From Tenacibaculum sp. (GTDB lineage: Bacteria > Bacteroidota > Bacteroidia > Flavobacteriales > Flavobacteriaceae): a DNA stretch of 64,000 nt. The translations under genes were made by a program, and so were the position numbers. The notes beneath the pieces are model-generated. The model saw only the letters and a program-made list of their open reading frames with translations. It did no database searches and was not told where the DNA came from. Positions 1 through 9,285 of this stretch are shown here, piece by piece. Where the stretch lies: NCBI GenBank assembly GCA_022448525.1, contig JAKVCX010000001.1:62001-126000 (forward strand), written 5' to 3'. The first letter of the stretch is position 1, and each line of letters begins with the position of its first letter.

Positions 1-1374
1 TCTATTAACGTTATGAATCAAAGAATTATCTCTAGCTGATAAAGAGATCTCTGTTCCATCAAATCCACCATAAATTTTTACATTTTCAGTATTTATTGTA
101 AATGGATTAGTTCTATCAGAAGAATCAGGCGTATAAGTTCCTTTTGCTATCCAAATTTCTTCTCCATCTAATGCTACAGATAACGCATCTTGTAAATCTG
201 TATAAGCATTTGTCCAATCTGCCCCATCATTATTTCCTACTGCGCTTGCATTAACATATAATATACTAGTTCCGGAAATTTTTGCTTCAGACCATCCCAA
301 ATTTGGATCATTACAGTTTTGATTTTTAACATAAAAGAAGTATCTCACAGGATCTAAACCTGAAATTGATGTTGTACCCGACGGGTTCGCCGAAATAATT
401 GTTGCATTACTAAAAGGTTCAGAACTCTTATGATAAGCTATATTAAAACTACCTGAGCCATTTATTACTAATTCTACGTTATTATTTGATGTACTTGTAA
501 TTGTAAAATCGGTAGTTGGGAAAATCAAACAATCTTCATTTTCTCTATAAATATTTTGAATTTCAGCAGCTGATAAAATTCTATCATGAATTGCAAAATC
601 ATCAAAACTATCTGAATAAAACGTACTGCTAGAAAGTGAAGCTGAGCGAACTTGAAATAAGTATGAAGATAAATCTTCATCAAACGAAATATTTGGGTCA
701 AAACTTAATACTGGACCAATATTTTCTGAGTTATCTAAAACCCCATCTACATAAATAGAACTTGAAAAAACTGTTGTATTTTGATATACAGCAGAACCAG
801 TAGATGTAATATCAGCTCGAATAGTAATTGTAACATGATGCCACTGATCATCTGCAACATTAGTATTAGAGAAATTAGTACGTCTTATATATCTCCTACC
901 TCCCGACACTATATTATCAACCCTTCCAAAAATATATTGAATACCAATTTTTCCATTTTTCAATAAAATAGCTAAACCGCTCTCTCCACTTATAGGACTT
1001 GTTGAAAATTCTGCATTTGACTTATTAGATTTATCATATAAATTTCTTGCATTACTATCATTTGTGTTTGTTTTCATCCAAAAACTAAAACTTAATTTAT
1101 GATCATCTCCTATTGATTGATATGAAGTAAAATTAGAACGACGTATTTTGGCAGACTGATCATTTTCAATAGCACTAACCGAACTTCCAAAGCGATCATT
1201 AATACTTTTTGGTAAGGATCCGGCTGTATTAGTTAATGAAGCACCACTTGAAACTTCATCGTTTAAACTTCCGTTGGTAAATTTATAATGAGAAATTAAG
1301 CCACTTGAGGGAACTTGGGCTGAAATAGATATTGTTATTAAGAATAACAATAATGAAAGTAATTTTTTAAACAT
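1..1374 (-). CDS. Secreted LamG-domain protein, N-terminal part (runs off the left edge)
   Basis: I translated this from the minus strand. It starts at the ATG at 1372-1374 and stays open for 458 codons to the window edge, so the C-terminus is missing. Residues 1-19 (MFKKLLSLLLFLITISISA, then Q) form a signal peptide of the flavobacterial kind. Residues of about 25-205 look like a LamG/concanavalin jellyroll: a lone strand reading LISHYKF, a DDQWHHVTITI stretch and a DDFAIHDRILSAAEIQNIY ending. After about residue 350 the motif SILYVNASAVGNNDGADWTN marks the start of a right-handed beta-helix of the kind that often follows in large T9SS-secreted adhesins. A C-terminal sorting domain would be expected outside the window. 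It lies downstream of, and in the same direction as, a LytTR regulator. The exact ligand is unknown. Confidence 0.8.
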   Translation of the reverse strand, partial: MFKKLLSLLLFLITISISAQVPSSGLISHYKFTNGSLNDEVSSGASLTNTAGSLPKSINDRFGSSVSAIENDQSAKIRRSNFTSYQSIGDDHKLSFSFWMKTNTNDSNARNLYDKSNKSNAEFSTSPISGESGLAILLKNGKIGIQYIFGRVDNIVSGGRRYIRRTNFSNTNVADDQWHHVTITIRADITSTGSAVYQNTTVFSSSIYVDGVLDNSENIGPVLSFDPNISFDEDLSSYLFQVRSASLSSSTFYSDSFDDFAIHDRILSAAEIQNIYRENEDCLIFPTTDFTITSTSNNNVELVINGSGSFNIAYHKSSEPFSNATIISANPSGTTSISGLDPVRYFFYVKNQNCNDPNLGWSEAKISGTSILYVNASAVGNNDGADWTNAYTDLQDALSVALDGEEIWIAKGTYTPDSSDRTNPFTINTENVKIYGGFDGTEISLSARDNSLIHNVNR

Positions 1375-1449
1375 AACATTCAATTAAATATATTTTACAT
1401 TGCAAAAAAATGTTATCTGTTATATTCGATTTACTTATTACTTCCGAAT

Positions 1450-1479
1450 GAACATTTATTGTTTCCTAAAGAACATTTA
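1450..1479 (-). promoter_or_regulatory. Direct repeat TAAATGTTC x2 spaced 21 bp, candidate LytTR site
   Basis: On the minus strand TAAATGTTC occurs twice, at 1479-1471 and 1458-1450, exactly 21 bp start to start. LytTR-type regulators bind two short direct repeats on one helix face about two turns apart. The repeat is about 75-105 bp upstream of the LamG gene and overlaps the stop codon of the LytTR gene. The core GTTC agrees only partly with the general LytTR consensus, so binding is an inference. Confidence 0.4.
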
Positions 1480-2217
1480 AGAAGAAAAAATTGTCTCAAA
1501 AGAATCTTTATAACCTCGACTTACGGGGATTAACTCTCCTGTAGTCAGCTCAATTTGTTTTTCACGTTTCGAATACAATTCAATATGTTCTGTATTCACC
1601 ATCCAAGATCTATGAACTCTTACCATAGTTCCTTCATCTTGAAATAAATTTTCGTAGTAACTTAATTTTTTTGAAGCCACATATTGCTTACCTTCAATAG
1701 TTTGTATAATTGAATAAACTCTATCTGCCTGAATACAAATAATCGCATTGATATTCAGAATGACATAGTCGTTTCTATAAGGTATTGCAATTTTCTGTAG
1801 TTTTTTCTTATTCTCCTTTAGTAGTTGAATTCTATCATTCGACTTTTTAAAGTTCAAACTCTCTTCGACTTTTTTAACTGCTTTTTGCAGTAATTCAATA
1901 TCAATAGGTTTTAATAAATAATCAATTGCAGCAACCTGAAAAGCCTTAATAGCATAATGATCGTAAGCAGTAATAAAAACGACTTGAAAATTAACTTCCT
2001 TGAATTCATTGAATAATTGAAACCCATTCTTTTCTGGCATTTCTATATCTAAAAACACTAAATCAGGTTGATTCTTTTGTATAACATTGACAGCCTCATC
2101 TACATTAGAAGCTTCTCCAACTATATTTACCTGTTGGCAAAAATCATTCAATAAATATCTTAAATTTTCTCTAGCGTTTAACTCATCATCTACTAAAACT
2201 GCTTTCAAGCTTTCCAT
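1477..2217 (-). CDS. LytTR-family response regulator
   Basis: This is a cytoplasmic two-component response regulator that should bind DNA when phosphorylated by the kinase encoded just upstream. An N-terminal receiver domain has the acidic pair VDDE, the phospho-acceptor Asp in FLDIEMP and the Lys of LLKPID. A C-terminal LytTR domain follows, with the typical AIPYRNDY entry, VRVHRSWMVN and IPVSRGYK. The frame stays open to a TTG at 2232, but the first ATG (2217, reading MESLKAVLVDDE) sits directly before the receiver fold and is the better start, giving 246 residues. It is 38 bp downstream of the sensor kinase, so they form one operon. A direct repeat that could be its binding site lies at the end of the gene, before the LamG gene. 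Confidence 0.9.
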   Translation of the reverse strand: MESLKAVLVDDELNARENLRYLLNDFCQQVNIVGEASNVDEAVNVIQKNQPDLVFLDIEMPEKNGFQLFNEFKEVNFQVVFITAYDHYAIKAFQVAAIDYLLKPIDIELLQKAVKKVEESLNFKKSNDRIQLLKENKKKLQKIAIPYRNDYVILNINAIICIQADRVYSIIQTIEGKQYVASKKLSYYENLFQDEGTMVRVHRSWMVNTEHIELYSKREKQIELTTGELIPVSRGYKDSFETIFSS

Positions 2218-2255
2218 CTGTTTTACATTCAAAATTGTTTATTACAAACCAACCC

Positions 2256-5180
2256 CTAAATAAAATAAGGAATTTTAATAATCACTGTCGTTCCTGATTC
2301 TACTTCTGGATACTCAACTCCAATATCCGTATTATAATAATCACGCAAAAACGAAAGTCTTTCCCGAATTGATTCTGTAGAAAACGACTTCTTCTTTACT
2401 TGATTTCTTTTTTGAATTTGTTCAGCTTTTTCAATTCCAATTCCATTATCTGAAATTTTACTTACCAAAACTTTCTCTTCTAGGTAGAACTCTATTTCTA
2501 ATTTTCGAATTCCTTCTTTTTTATGAAGCAAACCATGTTTAATCGCATTCTCTACATAAGGTTGAATAATCATTGTCGGAATTTTAACCTCCTCCACATT
2601 TTCTCCTACATGGATATTATACTTTAATGTTTCCTTAAAACGTAGACTTTCTAAATCTAAATAACGTTTTATTAACGAAAGCTCCTTTTCAAAAACCACA
2701 AACGTTTTTGTACTTAAATGAAGATTCTCACGAATAAGCGTTGAAAATTTAGTCAAATAATTATACGCCTCTTTTTTATCATTTTTTAAGATCAGATTCT
2801 GAATAGAATTTAACGCATTAAAAGTAAAATGTGGATTCATTTGAGAACGTAAAGTTTCTAGTTTTGTTGACACTAATTCTCGCTGTAATCTTTCTTTCTC
2901 TAATGCTGCTTTTTGAGTTTCTCTTATTGTCTTTATTCGTTGATTAAAACGATACCAGATTATTAAAACTCCAGACAAAAAAATCAAAAATACAAACCAC
3001 CATTCTTTATAAATTGGCAATGCTATTGAAAAAGTGACAGTCTTAGAAAACTCGTTTTTAGGATCATCTATGGAAGTCGCTTTTAGAACAAATTTATAAT
3101 CACCCGAAGCGAGATTATTAAACGTTATTTGGTTTATATTTTGATCTAATAAATCCCATTTTTCTTTCTTTCTTTTATCAATCAATTGATAAGCATACTG
3201 AACATTTTCTTCCGCTAAGAATCCGTTAATTTGAAAATCAAACTGAATTTTATTCTCATCAGATTCCAACTTATAATTACTTTCTATTTTCTTCTTTCTA
3301 TCATTTACAGAAATATTGGTAAAATAAAATTCAAGAGTGTTTACTTTTTTATATATTTTATCTCGGTCAACCTCTATAACCCCTTTATTCGAACTAAAAA
3401 ACAACTTGTCTTTAAAAGGTATAATATCAGTTATATTATAGGAATTTATACCATCTCTTCTTGTTAAGTTTCTAAACTTTCCAGTTTTTGTATTTAAAAC
3501 CTGAATTCCATTAGTTGTAGATATCCATAAATTATCACCATCTCCTTTGATTTCTCTTGTTAGATTAGATAACAACCCATTACTCATATTGTAATTAATC
3601 GATATGCTGTCATTTCGAATCCCCAGTATTCCATTTTTAAAGGTAGACAACCAAATTGTTCCATCCTTAGTTTCCCCAATGTCAACAGTAAAAATATCTT
3701 TTCCTTTATGTAAAAGAGATACCTCTTTATTTGCTTTATCATAAACCCTTGTTCCATTTACATAACCAACATATTTCTTATTATTCTTTTCACTAAAATG
3801 AGTCGTATACGCACGAAGTTTTCCTAATAAAACTTCATTTACTTCCTTTTGCTCTAAAGAGATTTCCGAAGCTTTATTATAACATGCTAACAATATTTTA
3901 TTGGAAGAAACGAATGAAAAATCTTTAATACCTGTAAAGTAACTACTCTGAATTGGTTTACTACTATAATCGTTAATATCGATTAAGGCTGTATGAGATC
4001 TATATCCTACAAGTACACTATCTTTATTAATAGCTGAGATTGCAAAAATCTTTTGTTTTTTTAAATGTGGTAAGGTTTCACTTTTATTTGAATCAATATT
4101 TACTATTTGAATATTTCCCTTAGATGAACCAAAAATAATTTTATCATTTCCAATTTTGTTCATTGCAGTTACATTCGCCTCTCTAAAATCTAACTCAATC
4201 TTTTTTAAATTAATATTTGGAACGATAAAAATCCCATTTCTTAATGTTGTAAACCAATAGTTATTATTTCTATCTTTTATTATTTTGGTAATTGTTTTTC
4301 CCTTAAAAAAATGATCCTTAATTATCAACTCTTGATTTTGATAATCACAAACATAAACCCCATCTTCTGTTCCTAACCATAGTAAATTTTCATAGATGTA
4401 ATAATCAATGATATTCTTAGAAAACTTTAAAGCATCAGGCAACTTCACTCCTACTAGCTTATCACCCATTTCCATAACCATTGTATTTCTTTCTCTAGTA
4501 ATGGTTGTAGTTAGTTGCTCATACCCTAAAAAGAAACGATTTCCTTTAAATGAGATAAAACTCCAATTGATATAATAATAATCGGAATACAATTTATTTT
4601 TAAAAGACTTCTGGAGATTAAATGATTCACCATCATTTGACATAAATTTCTTTTCCTCTATAATGTGAAAGAGAGTATCATTCTCTTGATAAGTAGAAAT
4701 CGTCTTTTTATTATCACTAATCTTTTTAATTGAATTTACATCTTTCAAATCGACTAAAATAATCTCACGATAATAATAAATAACGAGTTTATTCTTAAAG
4801 AAAATAAAATTGGTTAATTGACCCTTTGCTTCCTTTTTAAGATCCTTAAACAATTTCAGAGAATCATTTTCTATATAAAAAAACTGTCCTGATATATTAT
4901 TACACCAAACTCTACCTTGATTGTCTAATTTTACACCGAAAACAGACAAACCTCTTTTATCTGGATGCGTGTAATTTTTAAATCTCTTACCATCATATCG
5001 AAACAATCCTTTATCAGCAGCAAGCCAGATAAATCCTTCTTTATCTTCAACCGCTCCATAGAATTCAATATCTGGTAATCCATCTTTTTCTGTTAATTGA
5101 ATTGAAACTGGATTTTGTGAAAATGCTTCTACAAAAAACAAGAATAAAATATAAAATAGATATCGTGTTACTTTATTCAT
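2256..5180 (-). CDS. Propeller-type sensor histidine kinase (LytS/YehU-like His_kinase)
   Basis: This 974-residue membrane sensor pairs with the LytTR regulator. After a signal peptide (MNKVTRYLFYILFLFFVEAFSQ) comes a long extracytoplasmic region of two-component-regulator propeller repeats, recognisable from DKEGFIWLAADKGLFRYDG, NLWISTTNGIQVLN and similar blocks, which form a beta-propeller sensor. A Y_Y_Y-type domain (YAYQLIDKRKKEKW) follows, then one membrane helix near residue 730, a short coiled coil and a His_kinase domain with the phosphorylated His in QMNPHFTFNALNSIQN (about residue 784). The ATP-binding domain has the N box PYVENAIKHG and ISDNGIGIE. The open frame reaches a TTG at 5189, but that TTG is the end of a TAGTTTTG -7 element, so the ATG at 5180 is chosen. 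The ligand is unknown; relatives often sense surface polysaccharide or envelope state. Confidence 0.9.
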   Translation of the reverse strand: MNKVTRYLFYILFLFFVEAFSQNPVSIQLTEKDGLPDIEFYGAVEDKEGFIWLAADKGLFRYDGKRFKNYTHPDKRGLSVFGVKLDNQGRVWCNNISGQFFYIENDSLKLFKDLKKEAKGQLTNFIFFKNKLVIYYYREIILVDLKDVNSIKKISDNKKTISTYQENDTLFHIIEEKKFMSNDGESFNLQKSFKNKLYSDYYYINWSFISFKGNRFFLGYEQLTTTITRERNTMVMEMGDKLVGVKLPDALKFSKNIIDYYIYENLLWLGTEDGVYVCDYQNQELIIKDHFFKGKTITKIIKDRNNNYWFTTLRNGIFIVPNINLKKIELDFREANVTAMNKIGNDKIIFGSSKGNIQIVNIDSNKSETLPHLKKQKIFAISAINKDSVLVGYRSHTALIDINDYSSKPIQSSYFTGIKDFSFVSSNKILLACYNKASEISLEQKEVNEVLLGKLRAYTTHFSEKNNKKYVGYVNGTRVYDKANKEVSLLHKGKDIFTVDIGETKDGTIWLSTFKNGILGIRNDSISINYNMSNGLLSNLTREIKGDGDNLWISTTNGIQVLNTKTGKFRNLTRRDGINSYNITDIIPFKDKLFFSSNKGVIEVDRDKIYKKVNTLEFYFTNISVNDRKKKIESNYKLESDENKIQFDFQINGFLAEENVQYAYQLIDKRKKEKWDLLDQNINQITFNNLASGDYKFVLKATSIDDPKNEFSKTVTFSIALPIYKEWWFVFLIFLSGVLIIWYRFNQRIKTIRETQKAALEKERLQRELVSTKLETLRSQMNPHFTFNALNSIQNLILKNDKKEAYNYLTKFSTLIRENLHLSTKTFVVFEKELSLIKRYLDLESLRFKETLKYNIHVGENVEEVKIPTMIIQPYVENAIKHGLLHKKEGIRKLEIEFYLEEKVLVSKISDNGIGIEKAEQIQKRNQVKKKSFSTESIRERLSFLRDYYNTDIGVEYPEVESGTTVIIKIPYFI

Positions 5181-5186
5181 AATTAC

Positions 5187-5194
5187 CAAAACTA
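5187..5194 (-). promoter_or_regulatory. -7 element TAGTTTTG of the sensor-kinase gene
   Basis: The minus strand reads TAGTTTTG, a full match to the Bacteroidota TAnnTTTG element. The expected transcription start falls within a few bases of the ATG at 5180, so the leader would be absent or very short. No clear -33 TTTG is seen at the usual spacing. Confidence 0.5.
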
Positions 5195-5234
5195 CATTTT
5201 TTAGTTTGATTCGTTATGATGAAATTTTCATGTT

Positions 5235-6428
5235 CTAGTTTTCCTTGATTTGTAATAATAAATGATTTAATCGTTCTTCCCTTGAATTAGCTTTTATTAG
5301 TACGTCTGGTGTCGTTTTCATTTCTTCATTCGCACTTCCATCTGGATTTAACCCCATTTCTCCGGTAAATCTAATAACAATACCACTATTAGGAAGTGTC
5401 AATAAAAGAGGATCAGTTCCAACTCCATCTCCATTAGTTCGCTCTCCTACAACTATTCCTATTTTGGTTGTTTTAAAAAAATGAGCTAAAGCTTCAGCAC
5501 TTGAATAAACATCTTTATCTACCACTAAAAATACATTCCCCTGATACCTTTTCTTAGACTTAGGAATTATTTTTGCTTCTGTTGAATAGATTAAATATTC
5601 ATCCGATTTTATTTCTTGAGGAACTTGATTCAAATCTAAATCTTCATAAGAGTAGGTTTTCTCAAAATAACTTGGCTTAAATTCCCTTATTCTTTTTGAG
5701 TTTTTAAAAGCATAATTGACGGTATACTTTACGGTATCTTTAATCAAATAATTTACAATATTATCCGACCAATAACTTGTATCTCCTCCTTCATTACCTT
5801 GAATATCGATGATTAAAGTAGAATAATTAGTAAGTTTTTTCTGAAAAAACATTTTTAATCTTTTAGCATCTTCCTCGATTAAATCATAACTAAAAGACCT
5901 GATTTTAATAATAGCAATAGAATCTTTTTCTTCAATAGTTAAATTTGACTCTTGCTTTGTTTCTCCTAAATCTTCACTTATAGCTTCTATTTCATACAAC
6001 TCTTTATCTATTGAGCTCCAATAATTAGTTTTAATAGTATCTGTCTTTTCTAATTCTTCAATATAAGATTTATAAAGTCCATACTCTCTGAAACCTATCT
6101 GATAAGCTTTCAGAAAATAATTATAATTTAAAGTCGGATAAATGTCAGTATGATCATTATTTAAATCATCTAAAATGCTATTTAAAGCTTTTAAAAAATC
6201 TTTGTCATTTTTAGTTTTTAATATTTGATCTTGATAAATGTTTCTGCGAGATAACCAATCTATATTATTTAGTCTTTCATTAATATGAAAATACGGATAG
6301 GACGCTTCGAGTTCCATGTATAAAAAATCAAAATCTTCAAGTTTTTCTTGAGAAGTTAATTGCGACTTATCCTTTTCACAACCTGAATTAAATATTACAA
6401 CCAAGAGAAACACAATTAATTTCTTCAT
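5235..6428 (-). CDS. S41-family (tail-specific protease-like) lipoprotein
   Basis: This is a predicted surface or periplasmic serine peptidase of the S41/Ctp fold, 397 residues from the ATG at 6428. That start gives a clean lipoprotein signal, MKKLIVFLLVVIFNSGC; the 39 extra residues of the longer frame are basic and have no typical start. A helical N-terminal region (about 20-190) precedes the S41 core, with TLIIDIQGNEGGDTS, the nucleophile Ser in DVYSSAEALAHFF and VVGERTNGDGVGTDP. The lysine that Ctp enzymes place in the GKG-like loop is not evident here (the loop reads TNGDG), so the catalytic set resembles the tricorn/S41B type more than classic Ctp, or activity may differ. It is separated from dnaK by a terminator and from the kinase by 54 bp. 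The substrate is unknown. Confidence 0.8.
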   Translation of the reverse strand: MKKLIVFLLVVIFNSGCEKDKSQLTSQEKLEDFDFLYMELEASYPYFHINERLNNIDWLSRRNIYQDQILKTKNDKDFLKALNSILDDLNNDHTDIYPTLNYNYFLKAYQIGFREYGLYKSYIEELEKTDTIKTNYWSSIDKELYEIEAISEDLGETKQESNLTIEEKDSIAIIKIRSFSYDLIEEDAKRLKMFFQKKLTNYSTLIIDIQGNEGGDTSYWSDNIVNYLIKDTVKYTVNYAFKNSKRIREFKPSYFEKTYSYEDLDLNQVPQEIKSDEYLIYSTEAKIIPKSKKRYQGNVFLVVDKDVYSSAEALAHFFKTTKIGIVVGERTNGDGVGTDPLLLTLPNSGIVIRFTGEMGLNPDGSANEEMKTTPDVLIKANSREERLNHLLLQIKEN

Positions 6429-6542
6429 TTTTAAAGTGATTATTTGAACTAATAAAACCTTAATAACTAAAAAATGAATCAACAAAAGCTTTATATGTTT
6501 CCCAATGATAAATTTATGCTTCCCAAAAGCTATTTTTTTATT

Positions 6543-6580
6543 CAAAAAAAAAGATTGTTCTAAATTAGAACAATCTCTTT
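6543..6580 (-). terminator. dnaK transcription terminator
   Basis: An 11-bp perfect stem, AGATTGTTCTA with its complement (6552-6562 and 6566-6576), is followed on the minus strand by a run of T residues (the A run at 6543-6552). It sits 26 bp after the dnaK stop. Confidence 0.85.
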
Positions 6581-6605
6581 TATTTGATGTTATAACAGCT
6601 GTGAA

Positions 6606-8513
6606 TTACTTCACCTCTTCAAAATCTACATCTTCAACGTTGTCACTTCCAGCATCAGCTGAAGCTCCTGCGTCTGGACCTGGTTGTGCTCCTGCATCAC
6701 CTCCTGCTTGCTGTTGTGCAGCATACATTTCTTCTGAAGCAGCTTTCCAAGCCTCATTGATTTTCTCCATTGCAGCATCGATAGCAGCTAAATCTTTACT
6801 CTCATGAGCTTTCTTTAACTCTTCTAAAGCGCTTTCAATTGGAGCTTTCTTATCAGCTGATAACTTATCTCCAAACTCTTTTAATTGCTTTTCTGTTTGG
6901 AAAATCATTGAATCAGCACCATTGATTTTATCAATCTCTTCTTTAGCTTTAGCATCTGCATCTGCATTTGCTTCTGCGTCAGCTTTCATTCTTTGGATTT
7001 CCTCTTCTGTTAATCCTGAAGAAGCTTCAATACGAATGTTTTGCTCTTTATTAGTTCCTTTATCTTTTGCTGAAACGTTAATAATTCCGTTTGCATCAAT
7101 ATCAAAAGTAACCTCAATTTGTGGAACACCTCTTTGTGCTGGTGGAATTCCATCTAAATGAAAACGTCCAATTGTTTTATTATCTGCTGCCATTGCTCTT
7201 TCACCTTGTAAAACGTGAATTTCTACAGAAGGTTGGTTATCCGCAGCAGTAGAGAATACTTGAGATTTCTTTGTTGGAATTGTTGTATTCGCATCAATTA
7301 ACTTAGTGAATACATTACCCATTGTTTCAATTCCTAACGATAATGGAGTAACATCTAATAAAAGAACGTCTTTTACATCACCAGTTAAAACTCCACCTTG
7401 AATAGCAGCTCCTAAAGAAACAACCTCATCTGGGTTTACTCCTTTACTTGGTGCCTTTCCGAAAAACTTCTCTACAGCTTCCTGAATTGCTGGAATACGA
7501 GTTGAACCTCCTACCAAAATTACCTCATCAATATCAGAAGTTGATAAATCAGCATTTTTTAAAGCAGTTTGACATGGCTCAATAGTTCTCCTTACTAAAT
7601 CATCAATTAATTGCTCAAACTTAGCTCTACTTAATGTTCTCACTAAGTGTTTAGGTCCTGAAGCCGTAGCTGTAATATATGGTAAGTTAATCTCAGTTGA
7701 AGTTGTACTAGATAACTCAATTTTAGCTTTTTCTGAAGCTTCTTTTAAACGTTGTAAAGCCATTGGATCTTTACGTAAGTCCATGTTTTCCTCAGCTTTA
7801 AACTCTTCAGCTAACCAATTAATAATTTTCTCATCAACATCATCTCCTCCTAAGTGCGTATCTCCATCAGTAGCTAAAACTTCAAATACTCCATCTCCTA
7901 ATTCTAAAATAGAAACATCATGTGTACCTCCACCAAAGTCAAATACAACAATTTTCTTATCAGAATCAGCCTTATCTAATCCATAAGCTAAAGCAGCCGC
8001 AGTTGGTTCGTTAATAATACGACGAACTTTTAATCCTGCAATCTCTCCTGCTTCTTTTGTAGCCTGACGTTGAGCATCGTTAAAGTAAGCTGGTACTGTA
8101 ATTACTGCTTCTGCAACATCCTGACCTAAATAATCCTCAGCAGTCTTCTTCATTTTTTGTAACACCATCGCAGAAATTTCTTGTGGTGTATATAAGCGAT
8201 CATCAATTTTAACTCTTGGTGTATCGTTATCTCCTTTTACTACGTCATAAGGAACTCTATCTGCCTCTTTCTGAGACTCAGAAAACTTATTCCCCATAAA
8301 ACGCTTGATAGAATAAACAGTTTTTGTAGGGTTTGTAACTGCCTGTCGTTTCGCTGGGTCTCCAACTTTTCTTTCTCCTCCTTCAACAAAAGCAACTACA
8401 GAAGGTGTAGTTCTTTTTCCTTCAGAATTAGGAATTACTACTGGCTCGTTTCCTTCCATTACAGAAACACAAGAATTGGTAGTACCTAAATCTATTCCTA
8501 TAATTTTACTCAT
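6606..8513 (-). CDS. dnaK: Hsp70 chaperone DnaK
   Basis: This is the ATP-dependent cytosolic chaperone that works with DnaJ and GrpE in folding and heat-shock control. The 635-residue length is normal. It begins [20 protein letters not shown] (phosphate-1 loop) and carries [20 protein letters not shown], the adenosine motif [11 protein letters not shown], the interdomain linker [15 protein letters not shown] and the substrate-binding domain. The C-terminus ends in the acidic DVDFEEVK tail after a Gly/Ala-rich stretch. dnaJ and grpE are not adjacent, as is common in Flavobacteriia. No CIRCE element is visible upstream; instead there is a sigma-54-like box at 8563-8579. Confidence 0.98.
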   Translation of the reverse strand: MSKIIGIDLGTTNSCVSVMEGNEPVVIPNSEGKRTTPSVVAFVEGGERKVGDPAKRQAVTNPTKTVYSIKRFMGNKFSESQKEADRVPYDVVKGDNDTPRVKIDDRLYTPQEISAMVLQKMKKTAEDYLGQDVAEAVITVPAYFNDAQRQATKEAGEIAGLKVRRIINEPTAAALAYGLDKADSDKKIVVFDFGGGTHDVSILELGDGVFEVLATDGDTHLGGDDVDEKIINWLAEEFKAEENMDLRKDPMALQRLKEASEKAKIELSSTTSTEINLPYITATASGPKHLVRTLSRAKFEQLIDDLVRRTIEPCQTALKNADLSTSDIDEVILVGGSTRIPAIQEAVEKFFGKAPSKGVNPDEVVSLGAAIQGGVLTGDVKDVLLLDVTPLSLGIETMGNVFTKLIDANTTIPTKKSQVFSTAADNQPSVEIHVLQGERAMAADNKTIGRFHLDGIPPAQRGVPQIEVTFDIDANGIINVSAKDKGTNKEQNIRIEASSGLTEEEIQRMKADAEANADADAKAKEEIDKINGADSMIFQTEKQLKEFGDKLSADKKAPIESALEELKKAHESKDLAAIDAAMEKINEAWKAASEEMYAAQQQAGGDAGAQPGPDAGASADAGSDNVEDVDFEEVK

Positions 8514-8562
8514 AACTTTATTATCGATTTTATTTTATTCAAAAATTTTACGATAACAATTA

Positions 8563-8579
8563 GTCAAAGGTCATGCCAA
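8563..8579 (-). promoter_or_regulatory. Sigma-54-like -24/-12 box upstream of dnaK
   Basis: The minus strand reads TTGGCATGACCTTTGAC. Against the RpoN consensus TTGGCAC-G-N4-TTGCW it keeps the -24 GG with correct spacing but has TTGA instead of TTGC at -12. The predicted start would leave a leader of about 40 bases. Whether RpoN really uses it cannot be told from sequence. Confidence 0.4.
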
Positions 8580-8598
8580 CACATTTTTAAATTTGTTT

Positions 8599-8635
8599 TG
8601 ACAGTTTTACAAGAATTTTGATGACAGGCTGACAG
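8599..8635 (-). repeat. Three CTGTCA repeats upstream of dnaK
   Basis: TGACAG (plus strand) occurs at 8599-8604, 8622-8627 and 8630-8635, just upstream of the sigma-54-like box. Repeated short sites at this distance would suit an activator. An 8-bp inverted repeat at 8633-8654 (CAGTTAAA with complement) overlaps the last copy and has no T run, so it is not a good terminator for the NUDIX gene. Confidence 0.35.
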
Positions 8636-8669
8636 TTAAACTTCATTTTAACTGAAATAATGATCATTT

Positions 8670-9278
8670 TTATTTAGCAGAATTAAGATAGTAAGCGTAA
8701 ACAGTCTTTATGTTTACATACGTATTTTGCAGAATTATCCGGTGAATGTCTTCAGAATTAAAAAACTCGGCTTTAACAATTCCTTCTTCCAATAATGGTC
8801 TAAGTTCTTCATTAGAGTTTGTTTTCATCAAGTACCAATATGTCTTTTTCAATCTATCTCTTCCTTTTGAAGGATATAAGTGATAAGTGTTTAAAAGAAA
8901 CTTATCAATCACAACATGTGAAAGTCCAGACTCTTCTTTCACTTCTCTTATTGCAGTGTCTTCAATGTTTTCATTGAATTTTATTCGCCCTTTTGGTAAA
9001 TCCCATTTCTTCGCCCTAAAAATAAAAAGTATTTCCCCTAACGGATTAATTACTAAACCTCCACCCGCTTTCTTTAAATGAAAATCAACACAAAACCTAG
9101 CCCATACTTCTTTAAGAAATGGTGTGTAAAGGTAAGCTCCCTTGAACTTTCCCCTTTTCACATCTCTGATAATCTCATTTAAGAAAATCTCTCTATAATT
9201 AAATATCGGATAATCTTCATTTTTTATTAATGAAGAAGTAAAGATTATAGGCCTATCATTCACAAAAACTTTATACAT
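8670..9278 (-). CDS. NUDIX hydrolase
   Basis: This is a predicted cytoplasmic nucleoside-diphosphate-linked hydrolase of 202 residues. The C-terminal half carries the Nudix box, with the Gly of LPKGRIKFNEN and the metal-binding core REVKEESGL. The first 60 or so residues (MYKVFVNDRPIIFTSS onward) form an extra N-terminal region typical of this flavobacterial subfamily. The frame could start at 9350, but that would overlap pyrE by 65 bases; the ATG at 9278 leaves 7 bases between the two divergent start codons and matches the usual MYKVFVND start. The substrate is unknown. The pairing with pyrE suggests nucleotide housekeeping but proves nothing. Confidence 0.85.
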   Translation of the reverse strand: MYKVFVNDRPIIFTSSLIKNEDYPIFNYREIFLNEIIRDVKRGKFKGAYLYTPFLKEVWARFCVDFHLKKAGGGLVINPLGEILFIFRAKKWDLPKGRIKFNENIEDTAIREVKEESGLSHVVIDKFLLNTYHLYPSKGRDRLKKTYWYLMKTNSNEELRPLLEEGIVKAEFFNSEDIHRIILQNTYVNIKTVYAYYLNSAK

Positions 9279-9281
9279 TTG
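9274..9281 (+). promoter_or_regulatory. -7 element TACATTTG driving pyrE, overlapping the NUDIX start codon
   Basis: TACATTTG matches TAnnTTTG and ends four bases before the pyrE ATG at 9286. Transcription would begin at or next to that ATG, which predicts a leaderless pyrE mRNA. Positions 9276-9278 are also the NUDIX start codon on the other strand. No good -33 element is seen. Confidence 0.5.
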
Positions 9282-9285
9282 CGGT

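Noticed and set aside
6505..6807. 100-codon plus-strand frame at the 3' end of dnaK
   Set aside because: It is the antisense shadow of the Ala/Gly-rich DnaK tail and crosses the dnaK terminator.
8633..8654. Terminator of the NUDIX gene
   Set aside because: The 8-bp inverted repeat has no T run on the minus strand and overlaps a CTGTCA repeat.
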